A stretch of 64,000 nucleotides of DNA, from contig DF239577.1 of assembly GCA_000507305.1 (NCBI GenBank), positions 11,170 to 75,169 on the forward strand, written 5' to 3'. The notes beneath the pieces were generated by a model that did not search any database, had not been told where the DNA came from, and saw only the letters and a list, made by a program, of their open reading frames with translations. Of the stretch, positions 1 to 9,974 are shown piece by piece (position 1 is the stretch's first letter; each line of letters starts with the position of its first letter). Position numbers and translations under genes: made by a program. The DNA is from Breviolum minutum Mf 1.05b.01 (taxonomy: Eukaryota; Sar; Dinophyceae; Suessiales; Symbiodiniaceae).

Positions 1-175
1 CAGCAAAGAAGGTCCCCCACCTCGTTTTAATCTCGTTTTTCAGGTTTCGGCACTTTTTCATCATGCGTGACCTCGTTTTCATCATGAGTGACCTCGTTTA
101 CAAGATTTCAAATGTTTTAAACCTACCTCGTTTTGGGAGTCCCCCCATCTCATTTTGACCTCATTTTGCAGGCGG
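1..175. repeat. Irregular repeats of an (A)CCTCGTTTT motif
   Basis: CTCGTTTT or CTCATTTT recurs at least seven times in 175 bp with uneven spacing. No reading frame is convincing. It looks like a decayed low-copy tandem array or the edge of a larger dispersed repeat cut by the window start. The rest of the stretch to about 1090 shows no gene I can support; around 486-540 there is a partial family A-like start (CGGTGGTGGTTGGGCC). Confidence 0.45.
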
Positions 176-1090
176 CCAACATTTCCACAAAACCCTGCTT
201 GACGCCACATGTTGTCGTCTTCATCGTAAATAAATGCAGTTCCTCACATGGGTTCCAATCACTTAGTGGGGGTCGGCGGCACGGGCGGTAGCCCTTAAAT
301 AATATGTATGATTCAAAAAAAGTTGGCCATTGTCAGTAGGTCTTTGCTGGTTTTTTGTTGCTTGTGGGAGAAGAAAGGCAGAACTTTTTCTTTACACGTT
401 GAGCAAATCAAGTGTGAATATGTAAAGGTTTAGATAGATCTTCACCATTTCCTTACTATTCACTAGTCAGTGAAAGGATGTTAAACTCGGTGGTGGTTGG
501 GCCAGCCATTTGAAAGAATATGGGAATCAACATGGAGTCATGTTCCCCTTTAAAAAATAGGTGAAAACTTGGGTCTCCTGTACCCAAGGCGTTCCCCTCA
601 ATTTTTGTCGGGGTCGCAGGAGAGTTTCCATTGAAACATTGGAGGGGCATGGCAGGTCACCAATCTGGTCTTGATGGTATGGCGGGCCGAGTGGATAACA
701 TTCACATGGATTCACATGGGACATTTTTTTTGGGGGGGAGAGGCTGAATGGCTATAGGATTTAAGCCACATAATCTGGGTTGCACTTCATGTTTCAACTT
801 CCAGACATTCAGTGCCATTCATTCAGACAACGTTTTGCACGCACATATTTCGGGTAGGGGTTGGTCATCATCAGTCTAAAATAGCTCGTGCGCGTAAATT
901 GGGAGAGCAAAGCACGTAGAAAACTATGGCATACAAATATGCAAATGGAACTGCAAAGGGTAAGTAAAAAAAACACCCATGTTCCTCCCTGAAACATTTC
1001 CCGCTACCCCACCAGTGAGAATAGTCCTAAACTTAAACGCCCATTTTCAGGGAATCTAAGGGTAAAACGCCCCCCACGAAATAAGATAAA

Positions 1091-1199
1091 TACCCTCCCT
1101 GAAACTAACAGTTCGCCCCTGAAAATAGGCCATCCCAAAAGGAAACGATCGTCTTCCAACCATCCATTGTCAGGTGCTATGTTAGCTTCAGGGAGAGTA
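1091..1199. mobile_element. Family C MITE (TACCCTCC inverted repeat)
   Basis: Starts TACCCTCCCTGAAACTAAC and ends GTTAGCTTCAGGGAGAGTA, so the ends are inverted copies. The interior carries the family C signature GGCCATCCCAAAAGGAAAC followed by TCTTCCAACCATCCA. No coding potential. TA is present at both ends. Confidence 0.8.
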
Positions 1200-1814
1200 A
1201 AGCCTTATTGAGGGATTAACCACCATCATCCCCTAAGGTTTCATCCTGGTTGTCTCTCAGAGTTGCCAATTGTTTGGTAGGGGATTTTCTGACTCGACCA
1301 TTGAATGTTTATCCATGGGACGATTATAGATTTACCGATGAATTTAGCATAAAAAATCAACCAAAGGACCAAAGTGTATAGGTAAATATACAATCGTTGC
1401 ATGAATCCTATGGGATTTTCTGAACATTCATCATCAATTGATTCTACATTCCAACATTGATCAACCACCATAATTCGCACCAACACCCCTTGGGCGTCCG
1501 AACACCAGCGCCTGGACCTTTTTTTCGGTTCGCAACGCTTCCCACATGGGGACGACTTGGATGAAGGCCAGATCCAATATGAACATATATCATATACATC
1601 AGTAAAATATCATATATATATATATTTATATGTATCACAAAAAGATCGTAAAAAAACAAACAGCAAATTGAAGGGGTATGGTATGGGATCTTAGTATTTA
1701 GAAATTGACCAAATTTTTCGAAAGTATCCTATATAGCTTGCTTTCTTTTTAAAAAACAGTTTCAGGCATGGTCTAAAAAGAATGGATTTAATTTTCAGGC
1801 AGTACTCCAACAAA

Positions 1815-1945
1815 ATTACAACACACCCGTAGAGCTCACCCCAGGCAATTCCCGTAGCCCATTATGAAAGGAATCCCTTTACAGCCTGTTGGTAAAGGTT
1901 AAGGGGTGTGTTCCAAAGGTGTGTTGAAACAACCTTGGAAGTACC
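1815..1945. repeat. Dispersed repeat shared with 30795-30890
   Basis: TATGAAAGGAATCCC, GTTGGTAAAGGTT, GGTGTGTTG and AACAACCTT occur in the same order here and at 30.8 kb. Ends are not clear. Nothing coding seen from 1200 to 2329 otherwise. Confidence 0.5.
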
Positions 1946-2329
1946 TTTTCATCATATCAATTCCTGTTTTCTTCTGTGTCAACACCCTTTGTCTTGCGTG
2001 ACATGTGACTTAGGTACCTAAGACATCCTAAATATCCTGTGATATGGCAAGATGAAAAATCACCAGTTACCCTTCAAAAGTAGCCAGGGTGAAATCAGAA
2101 GCTCTTTGTACCATGGGAATCCAGCACCAGCTTGCAAACGATACTCACAAAACATCTTAGCCTTGGAAAATGGTACCCATAAAGTCCCCATATCTCCTTA
2201 TAAAAAAAATACAATGAATTGAGGTACTCTGAGAAAAAAACATGGGGGGAATTTCAATTCATCTAATGTCTGCCCATAAGAAGGTCGCGCAAAAATCGTT
2301 TGGAGGGTGACCAGTGGTGGTTGTTTCAG

Positions 2330-2499
2330 CTTCCAGACCCCACGGGTTCGAACGGTTCCAACGTTTGAGCATCCCTACTGGTTGCCAAGTTTCTTCGAAT
2401 ATGTGCGGGACCTGAACATATCCGGAGAAGCCGGAGGAAGTGGAGAAAAGGCCATGGAACTTTTCAGCCCAAACTTTTTCCAAATTGCAGTTTTTAGAG
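2330..2499 (+). CDS. Internal exon, unrecognised protein (3'-end gene 2330-4190)
   Basis: The exon is bounded by acceptor TTGTTTCAG and a textbook donor AGAG|GTGAGTTTAAG. It encodes about 56 residues including TFEHPYWLPSFFEYV and AMELFSPNFFQIAVF, with normal protein-like composition and no stop. It enters with two bases owed from an upstream exon and leaves in phase 1, which fits the next exon at 3768. I do not recognise the family. The aromatic-rich stretch could be a membrane-associated helix. Upstream exons were not found. Confidence 0.55.
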
Positions 2500-2694
2500 G
2501 TGAGTTTAAGTCATGTGTTTAATGGGATTTCTTCCACCAGGGTGCATTCCAACATCCAATAACTGAGGCCCCCCAACACTTTGGTCCTGGACGATTCAGC
2601 ATCACATTCTCTAGCTTCAAGTCCTGTGGAGAAGGACTTGAACAAAGATCAAACACAAACAACATATCGATATGCAGCATTTCATGATACTATG

Positions 2695-2775
2695 TATATA
2701 TATATATATATCTATAAATAAATATGTATACATCTATAAATATAGGCAAGTATACATATATATATATACATATTT
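2695..2775. repeat. (TA)n-rich low-complexity tract
   Basis: Long TATATATA runs interrupted by AAATA and CATA. Similar AT tracts recur at 1610, 3940, 7215, 8670, 10600, 43060, 50900 and 58120. In this window they lie only in non-coding DNA. Confidence 0.7.
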
Positions 2776-3610
2776 GATTTAATTCATTTCACCGCCCTGT
2801 ATGACGTAAAACACATGCACTATCATATAAACGAACATAAAATCCAACAAGTTTTCACTTCATTAACATACATTTGAAGTGCAAAAGCATCCATCAAACA
2901 TGCCTTGCCATCTCGCCATTCAATACCATAACCACAATGAAACTTTTCCAAAGAAAATCATGATAAACATCATCCAGTAAGTCTGATATCTTATTTGTCT
3001 CTGCCACAATTTGTTTGCCAAAAGTTCTGTGCCAATGGCATTCCAAAGACAAAATAGTCTAAAGGCACTGAAAAGCCTGATGCATCTCTTCTCATCTATA
3101 GTTCATCAATTTTTTGATGTGGTAATATATCTTTCCAACACATCCCTGGTCCCAAACTACCATCGCTGCTTTGGCAGAATTGTACCAAAACTACCCCGCA
3201 ACACCACTTGCCTTATGGATAAAGCCATGAGAATGAAGTTCTGCCACGGCCTTACAGAAAGAGACCGTGCCCCCTGGCCACCCCCCCTTTGAGTTCTGAA
3301 TAAGTTTGGTCTCCAAGTTTTACCGCGATTTTTTCCACCGTGCTGCGGCTCCCACTTTTTCAAAAGGATTCACACACTGATTGTTGGGTCAGTTTCATCT
3401 TACCTACATTTCGAAATGTGCTCCTGAGCTTTTTACAGTACATTGAAACTGGAAAGGAAACAAAGACAAAGTTGCATAATCTAACAGAATCTAACAATGA
3501 TTTGGTGGTGGAAGTTGCGCAAAATCATCGTTGAAAATCACAATCTCCAAGCTAGGAATCAAACCAACCACTTCATAGATTCCAACTTTGCTCAGATCCA
3601 GGAGACTGGT

Positions 3611-3708
3611 CATCATCATCATCATCATCATCATCCGATACGACATGGTGTCCAACAAAGAATCAACATCACCAATACAATACAATCAATCAATCAACCA
3701 ACCAACCA
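3611..3708. repeat. (CAT)n then (CAAT)n/(CAAC)n microsatellites
   Basis: Eight consecutive CAT units at 3611-3634, then CAATCAATCAATCAACCAACCAACC at about 3684-3708. One frame reads poly-His, but the exon model places this in the intron before 3768. Confidence 0.7.
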
Positions 3709-3767
3709 AGAAAGCAACCCATACCAGCAACAAATCCAAACAACCTCCACTTGTGATTCCCCAACAG

Positions 3768-3890
3768 CAAGGAGTTCTCTTAGCACTTCCCGTGCTTCGT
3801 TGGGTGGTAGTCTGCGATCGGGGGCCTTGGCAGCTTCACCGAAAACCCCTGTAACCGAACCATGTAAGGCACCCGAAATGGATGGTCGAG
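3768..3890 (+). CDS. Internal exon, Ser/Arg/Ala-rich segment
   Basis: Acceptor CCCCAACAG and donor CGAG|GTACAT flank 123 nt that stay open in the frame inherited from the 2330-2499 exon (g + ca = Ala). The encoded linker is rich in Ser, Arg and Ala, with stretches such as RSSLSTSRASLGG and AASPKTPVTEPCK. It is probably disordered and possibly phosphorylated (inference). Leaves in phase 1, matching the microexon that follows. Confidence 0.55.
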
Positions 3891-3964
3891 GTACATACTT
3901 ACATACTTCTACATATAATTATATTATATAATCATATAACTATACATATATATTTTTTTTGCAG

Positions 3965-3985
3965 GGGCATCCGACGGTTTGCCCT
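3965..3985 (+). CDS. 21-nt microexon
   Basis: Sits between a strong acceptor TTTTTTTTGCAG and a GTATATAA donor. Its 21 nt read G-ASDGLP in the frame required by both neighbours (2 nt + six codons + 1 nt). Size, strong polypyrimidine tract and phase agreement on both sides support it, though the donor is only moderate. Confidence 0.5.
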
Positions 3986-4068
3986 GTATATAAATATATG
4001 CCATATATATATATAAATAAATTTTGCATCATACATACATGTATATATATATATATCTACTTGTTTAG

Positions 4069-4190
4069 ATAAAACTCATACATTCATCATGAATGATCCC
4101 TCTGCGTCACCACACACGGTTTCTGACCTCAGGGGGAACCAAACCAATGGTGAACCCCAGGGCACCCGTACACCCGACAAACATTCATAG
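4069..4190 (+). CDS. Terminal exon of the 2330-4190 gene
   Basis: Acceptor ACTTGTTTAG, then about 40 codons to a TAG at 4188-4190. Reads YKTHTFIMNDPSAS, then SDLRGNQTNGEPQGTRTPDK. It is polar and apparently a disordered C-terminus. The frame follows directly from the microexon (t + at = Tyr). All four exons of this gene are therefore in one consistent phase chain. An alternative is that the ATG at 4089 starts a 33-codon ORF by itself. Confidence 0.5.
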
Positions 4191-5904
4191 AGATCACAGC
4201 CTGTGACACCGGGGTTTTTCGACGTTTTTGAAAGGTCGGAACGTTCCGACCTTGGGGAATGCAATTTGGACCCAAGACGCGCAAGTTACAAAAAACCGAA
4301 GCAGAATACGGCAGAATCACAAAGGCACTATGAAATTGTGAATGGAATGTCTCAAATGCTCTTTTAAATATCATCCTTAGGTAGTTAAGCCACACATTTT
4401 TGTGGCAAGAAAATGGCACCAAAATGGGTACCCCCTGGAGACCTATATATGCACAGTGTACAGTAGAGCAAAACAAGAATCTTTGTGCGAGTCCTATGAG
4501 AAAAAAACAAGTGCGAGTATCAGAAACAAACAACAAATCCACAAAAATGGTGCCCAATCATGTGCAGCAAGCGTACATGTCTGTAGAGTTGGAATATCCA
4601 CAGCACCTATGAAACCCACAAATGGATGCTGGTCCCTGCCCGCCCCAATGTCGATAACAAGCTACTTTTTAAGGTTCAGGACCAGGCTGTTCCCAACCAA
4701 ACAGCAAAGAATAGAGTCTGAAAGGATTTATATTTCATATTGATATACGTATGGTATATTCTGTAAATAATCACAATATTAGTATACATCTGTCACTCCA
4801 AACAAATAGTAGGGACCACCTTTTGAAAAACACGGACTCCTGCCAATAGGGCTTCCCTTTAAACAAAACTTATGACATCTTTTGGAAATTCCCACCAGTT
4901 CCATCATTGTACACCGCTTGGATTCTCCAAACCTCCAGCTCTCTCCATGATCACATAGTACGCCTTGGTGTCCTGTTTTGTGTTTTTTTGCAAATCTTTG
5001 TCACTTGGTTTTTTCTGCGCTGGGCTTCTTCTAAGATGGTTATTTATTTGGTGGTATGTCAAAAACTAAAATCACATCAAGAACTCTGATGCACAGCTTC
5101 TTGTCATTGAATTAAAAATTAGAAATTATGTGAAAATTATGCCAAACATTTCCATTTGAGACAAGATTATGTTGCACAAAACAAAAAACTTTGATCAACA
5201 TCTTCATTTTGTCAAAATTTATCTCCCATTGAATTCCTCGAAACAAAACGGAATCTCCATATATGTTTTGTCTCACTTCTGCTGGGGGTTTTTCACCAAT
5301 CCACTTCAACTGGCTCCACTCACAAAACCAACTAAAAAACCTACCAGCATCTGCTGTTAACCCTAAGGGATGGCTTTTTTTGGCCCTGGAAATCTACTGT
5401 TGGTCATACATCATTGTACCTCAACCATAACCTGAATACTCAAGCTGGAGCTATCAAACTTAAATCCAATTGCATTGTTCTCTTGTACTACGCTGCTCGT
5501 AGTATATTGACAGGTCCATTCTTTTAGGTGGGCTCAATAATTTTGAACCATAGACACATGCTTGCAACCACATCACTGAAGCTTGAGATATCCCTAGTAA
5601 TTTTTCAAAATGATGTTTGGGGTTGCTCCCGTAGTACTACACCGAATTTCAGTGGAAACCGCCGTTCAACTGGGGTGGTGCCAAAACTCTTTCCTATTTC
5701 AAGGCTTCTGAGGGGTCCTGGGACCTCCAGGGTGTGAGAAAAAACAAAAAGATCCCCTATCATTCCTCAAAAATTAGCCTACTTACTCTCCCCCCAAAAA
5801 ACAAAAGAAACGAACGCGCCCTGAGAAAAAAAAAACATGCTTATGAAATTGGAATCCTTTTGCAACGGTTTTCATGTTCAAGTACCAACTGTTACACTGT
5901 TACA
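4191..5904. other. No supported gene
   Basis: AT-rich DNA with short ORFs on both strands that lack splice-bounded structure. I see no clear element ends and no RNA gene. Some 60-140 codon ORFs here have composition unlike the real exons (poly-aromatic, poly-Lys). Confidence 0.5.
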
Positions 5905-6022
5905 CCCTCAAAGTTTTAACACTTCGCCCCTTAAAAAAAGGATGCTTCAAAAAAACGGTCCTTTCTTTTCAGGGTTTCGAATTTTTTTCAGGGGTAAACT
6001 CGCTGTTAAACTTCCAGGGGGG
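5905..6022. mobile_element. Degenerate family C MITE
   Basis: ACACCCTCAAAGTTTTAACACTTCGCCCC at one end and an inverted relative, GGGGTAAACTCGCTGTTAAACTTCCAGGGGGGG, at the other. The interior TTTTCAGGG motifs match family C. It is followed after about 20 bp by a family A element. Confidence 0.6.
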
Positions 6023-6042
6023 GGTAAAGTTTCATGTCCAAC

Positions 6043-6137
6043 TAGTTGGTACCCATCTGAAAATATGCTCGTCAAATTGGGAATCTTCCTCAATTTTCGG
6101 GGTGAAAATTTAAAATGTTTGAGTTGCCACCATCCAG
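6043..6137 (+). mobile_element. Family A introner-like element
   Basis: CTAGTTGGT start, ATGCTCGTCAAATTGGGAATCTTCC core, GGGGTGAAAAT, and end GTTGCCACCATCCAG. The end AG abuts the coding-like exon 6138-6277, so in plus orientation the element can act as an intron (A|GTTGGT ... CCAG|). Confidence 0.7.
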
Positions 6138-6277
6138 CCAATTATACCCCACCCTTCAAACCTTTATCCAACCGCAACGACCTCCAGGACATCGATGAGG
6201 CGTGCAATGCCATTGGCTTGAGGCATGTTCAAGATCAATTCCTGGAGGATTTTTTTGCGGATGTTGGGGTAGATAAG
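6138..6277 (+). CDS. Candidate exon after family A element
   Basis: Open for 46 codons directly after the element's terminal AG. The reading is acidic and protein-like: DLQDIDEACNAIGLRH then QFLEDFFADVGVDKAG, an amphipathic helical pattern. A GC donor (AAG|GCGGGG) could end it at 6277; otherwise the frame runs to a TAA at 6320, inside the next palindromic element. No family recognised. Confidence 0.45.
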
Positions 6278-6300
6278 GCGGGGCAAAATATAGATTTACC

Positions 6301-6416
6301 CTGGGATTCCAACCACCATTAAAACAATGGGTGTTAATATAACCACCATTGCTTACCTAAGGGTTTTCATCATCGAAATTGGGTCAACCATTATTTTAAT
6401 GGTGGTGGAAGCCCAG
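6301..6416. mobile_element. Palindromic element, CTGGG...CCCAG ends
   Basis: CTGGGATTCCAACCACCATTAAAA at the left end matches the inverse of TTTTAATGGTGGTGGAAGCCCAG at the right end, with about 60 bp between. Length and structure are MITE-like. It differs from families A-D and no second copy was recognised in the window. Confidence 0.7.
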
Positions 6417-6566
6417 GGTTTATAGTCAGAGTCTTGTTTGGAAGAAACCCAACTTGGAGTGATGGAAGCTTCCATGTTTGATCATTTTTTGGGATCTGTG
6501 ACTTGCATTGAAGGGAACCAGAATGGCTGTGAGATAAAATTCGTTGTATATACTTAATGTAGTAAA

Positions 6567-6681
6567 CTAGTTGGTGGTTGAACCAACCCATTTGAAAAAT
6601 ATGCGCAAGTCAAAGTCAAATGTGATCATTTCCGCAATTTTCGGGGGTGAACATAAAGCATATTTGAAACCCACCACCGAG
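6567..6681. mobile_element. Family A introner-like element
   Basis: CTAGTTGGTGGTTGAACCAACCCATTTGAAAAATATG start, AAATGTGATCATTTCC core, GGGGGTGAACATAAA, and end GAAACCCACCACCGAG. Flanking coding sequence is not evident. Between 6682 and 7930 I see only a trinucleotide tract (6890-6927, GCT/GTT/GAT) and unassigned sequence. Confidence 0.75.
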
Positions 6682-6893
6682 TAAACCGTTGAACATGTGC
6701 TGATGGAACTTTTGGTAGTTTGCTGCTTCCTACAAAAAAAATCGGTGCCATGGTACCTTTCCAACGACAACTGAGGAATACGATCCAGTGATCCAGTGAC
6801 ATGATACATGACATGCGTGTCAGTTTTGTGATACTTAAATCATCATGATAATGGCACATGACACATGTATTTGCATTTCGATTCAGAAGATGA

Positions 6894-6925
<32 letters not shown>

Positions 6926-7930
6926 AATTTGTTTTCCAAACAACTCACCAAGTGACGAGCTAGAAAACACTGATTATATGATCTTTTTGGCAACCAAAAA
7001 AAAGTCTCAACCCACTTCGTTTCAACCCAAGGCACCGTATTCGTGCGCCAACGTCCCTCTTCGTTCTTGCCCTGGAAGCTCCTTGGAGTTTTTGAAAAGC
7101 CCCAAATGGTGGAGACAAGCCCAGGATTTTTTTCCAAAACTGGAAATCAAGTCAGTACGTATCCATGTATACAAATATATGTGTATGTAAACATTTTGGA
7201 GGCATTGCATGTAGCACTATAAATATATATACATATATATATATATATTTGTGTTTGCTTTTGGGGGGGGGCAAATGGAATAATATTTCACCAACCTAGA
7301 TTTCCAACAAAGATCATATTATTACTATTACTGCTAGTAATCCTTTTATTTGTCCTTATTTTCCTGAATCGGGGTTTGGTTGTGATGACATGGGTCTATA
7401 GTTGGGAAGGGGAATGAACATGCATTACCCGGTTGGTCAAGCCGTGAACACAAATCACCCAATCGGGGCAGGTTGCCATAGCGGGGATGGCCATTGCATG
7501 AGGTCCATCAGGGAAACCCATGGCGAATTTTGAAGGTCTCTCAAAATCATTGCATAAAATCCCCAAGCAAAACTTCAACTTTCAAAGGGGTGATAAGTTG
7601 ATAAGTTCTGATCCAAGTATGAATTAGTAATCAACAAACCACCTGGTAAACAAGTTGCTGCTAATTTCCAGCAACTTTGCCTTAACAAATGCTACTTTCC
7701 TATGTTTTCCAGGCACCATCAGGGAAGGTATTCCAAAAGACACCTACCCAACTGTTGTCTCAGAATCCACCTCTCCCAACAAAAAAACTGACATGAAGCC
7801 CAGTGACTTGTTCTTATAGCGGAGTTTCACAACAAACCTCGTTGTTTGTGACACAGTTCTGGAACCACATCTCCAAATAGTTTGGGTAAACGACCAAAAT
7901 AAAACCATGCTGCAAAAACAATCATGTCCA

Positions 7931-8034
7931 TACTGTTGATGGAAGAAATCCTGCACCACTTGATAGGTAGTTCATCCCATTGTTTGCAGGGATTTTTAAT
8001 CCCAGGTGGTGCAGGATTTCTTCCATCAACAGTA
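7931..8034. mobile_element. Family B MITE (TACTGTTGATGG ends)
   Basis: Near-perfect inverted repeat: TACTGTTGATGGAAGAAATC at the left and GATTTCTTCCATCAACAGTA at the right. The centre carries GATAGGTAGTTCATCCCATTG and ATCCCAGGTGGTGCAG. TA at both ends. Good reference copy for the family. Confidence 0.85.
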
Positions 8035-8161
8035 TGTCTAGAGTCTAGAGATTCTGGGTAAACGAAACATAAATAATGCACCAACCAATTTTTTTGAGGC
8101 CAAATGTTGGACTTGGTATCCCTTATTAAACCAGCACATTTGGTCGTGACATCGTTTGGCT

Positions 8162-8246
8162 ATGGAGATCGATGCCGATATGGACATGACTCGAGGGGTG
8201 ATGGTGCGTTGTTTTTCTGAACAAGCCCCAAGCTTCGTTCATCTAG
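8162..8246 (+). CDS. Exon 5' of an introner-like intron
   Basis: Reads METs and acids (MEIDADMDMTRGVMVRCF, then SEQAPSFVHL) in one frame to CTAG. The ATG at 8162 is a possible start but an upstream acceptor cannot be excluded. It ends exactly where a family A element begins with GTGGTGG. Joining 8246 to 8342 keeps the frame open (cta g|tc att). Product unknown. Confidence 0.55.
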
Positions 8247-8341
8247 GTGGTGGTTTCAACCCACTCCGAAAATATGCTCGTCAAATTGGATCATTTCCCC
8301 AGAGCTCAAAATCAAAAAAAATGAAACCACCACCTAATTAG
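8247..8341 (+). mobile_element. Family A element acting as a 95-bp intron
   Basis: Begins GTGGTGGTTTCAACCC, contains AAATATGCTCGTCAAATTGG and CATTTCCCC, and ends GAAACCACCACCTAATTAG. It has a GT donor after CTAG and a TAG acceptor. The whole element is removed cleanly as a GT-AG intron, leaving an open frame on both sides. Best introner-like case in the window. Confidence 0.75.
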
Positions 8342-8358
8342 TCATTTGTGAGATGAAG
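8342..8358 (+). CDS. 17-nt microexon, VICEMK
   Basis: Lies between the element's TAG acceptor and a strong donor AAG|GTAAGC. It completes the split Val codon and adds ICEMK in phase. Very short, but the GTAAGC donor and exact phase fit make it credible. The downstream exon is not certain; a protein-like frame at 8420-8545 is a candidate. Confidence 0.45.
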
Positions 8359-8419
8359 GTAAGCACGTTTTTGAGGTCTTTTGATGTTATCAAGGTGGAA
8401 AAATATAACTTGGAATCCT

Positions 8420-8545
8420 AGTGAGTGTCATTTTTCAAACAAAGTCCTGGTTTTCGGGGGGAATCCTGATGTAAAACATGCAAACGCATGTGCACCGTTG
8501 GAAGTGGAAGGTTGCCCTTGTGGCGATAAAATCGCCTTTGGCATT
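8420..8545 (+). CDS. Candidate downstream exon
   Basis: Open frame containing KVLVFGGNPDVKHANACAPL and EVEGCPCGDKIAFGIQ, with several Cys. Boundaries are unclear: no acceptor gives a phase-0 join to 8358. May belong to the same plus-strand gene. Family unknown. Confidence 0.35.
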
Positions 8546-8734
8546 CAGTTTTTTTGCATCAACATGTTTATATTCATCAAGTGAATATTCATGATTTTAC
8601 AATATCTCACTCATTACAGTCATTGGAGGAATTTCATACCTTCACATGATTTTCCCCAACTTATTTCTGTAAATATATATGTATAAATATACATATATTA
8701 ATATATAGTATATATATATATACACTTTCGTGCG

Positions 8735-8996
8735 TTGCAACGACCTGCTGTTGTGTCCAAGGGTATTGCGCAACCCACTTGCCCCTTCCCAGCCTTTCCG
8801 TGAACCATGGAACCATGGAACCCCCCCAAAAAACACGGAAACTATGAACTCTCAGGGGTCCACAGTCTGCAGGTGGGAAACTGTGGGGAAATCTCAACCC
8901 TTTTGCTGCCTGGAATCTTCCCATGGAAACACCTGCTCGACATGTCCTTCCCCCCAATGGTATTCTGATAATGCTGATGTCTCCAGGTCCTAGTTC
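8735..8996 (-). CDS. Weak candidate exon on minus strand
   Basis: Part of the longest simple ORF of the area. The portion with LGPGDISIIRIPLGG, SMGRFQAAKGLRFPHS and RLGRGKWVAQYPWTQQQ has reasonable composition. A possible acceptor is TTGTTGAACTAG near 8997. The full ORF continues into an obvious (TA)n tract, so most of its length is fortuitous. Low confidence. Confidence 0.25.
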
Positions 8997-9623
8997 AACA
9001 AACAAACTAACTGTGTGGGCATGTCTCCAAAAACATGGTGGGCTGCATCCCATCCCCAAAACAAAAAAATATACTGTATCCAAAAAAATCGAAATGAGCA
9101 GCAGCTTCAAACACTTGCTAGCAAATGTTACAGAAATTTTGTGAAATTGGATGATAACATCCCTTTTGGGAGGTCTAAAAACTATACTTAATCTTTGTTG
9201 TAGCAACAAAATATGATGCCTAATGCAGGTGGGATTGCAACTGGGGAGTAGGAAACTTTGCATGGAAATGGATTGATATGAAAAAATATTACAGCGGCTC
9301 ATATCAGCATATGAATAAACTGGCAGATCTGGAGGGAAACATGTGATACCAGTATTACTTGCCTAGAAGAAACACCTGGAATCTGGCCAATTCATCTGCT
9401 AATGGACAAGCATGCAGCACACCATAAAAATAAAGGTACTTTATCCCCCGCATCCCTTAAAGTTTCTTACATTTCAGGTGGTTAGTCTTAGTTCTGACGC
9501 ATCAACAGTGTTACTGGTAACCCTGGTGTAAAGAAATTGCTTTACATATGCAATACATAATGATGTATCAAAATACGCATTTATAAACAAATCTATTTAT
9601 ATATATACAAATATCAAAAGTAT

Positions 9624-9734
9624 TATATGGGTGTTTCCTTAAATGGTGGTACCCCCAAAACACCCCTAAATGATCATTTTTAGTAGGAAAACCAATGGTT
9701 GTTGGGTACCACCATTTTAGGAAACCCCCATATA
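9624..9734. mobile_element. Palindromic element TATATGGGTGTTTCC...
   Basis: Left end TATATGGGTGTTTCCTTAAATGGTGG mirrors right end ACCACCATTTTAGGAAACCCCCATATA. About 110 bp, non-coding, TA at both ends. A MITE-like family distinct from A-D. The remaining stretch 8997-9623 has no supported gene. Confidence 0.8.
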
Positions 9735-9936
9735 GTTAGTTTGCAAATCCGACTTGAAACCTGGAGCAAACAAAAAACATCCAAACCACTGAGTTTCCAA
9801 GACGATTCATTGCCAGTTGGAGGATCCTGTTGATGAACCAGTAGAAAAGTCCGTGCAAAAAATTGCAGGTTGAATCTAGAATAGAGATGGTTGTTGATTG
9901 CTGTGTTTTTTTGTGGTTGTTGATTGTTGTTTTTGG

Positions 9937-9937
9937 G

Positions 9938-9974
<37 letters not shown>
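9937..9974. repeat. (GTT)n microsatellite
   Basis: About twelve GTT units. On the minus strand it reads poly-Asn or poly-Thr inside a fortuitous ORF. From 9975 to 11348 I find no gene I can defend, although both strands around 10080-10320 are open for about 80 codons. Confidence 0.8.

Noticed and set aside
3611..3634. Histidine-rich coding stretch
   Set aside because: A (CAT)n microsatellite upstream of the exon acceptor at 3767. Phase agreement supports starting the exon at 3768.
8661..9302. 213-codon open frame on the minus strand, the longest raw ORF of the left half
   Set aside because: Its end runs through an obvious TA repeat (YIYILYIN...) and its start is poor. Only the middle part has protein-like composition, listed at low confidence.
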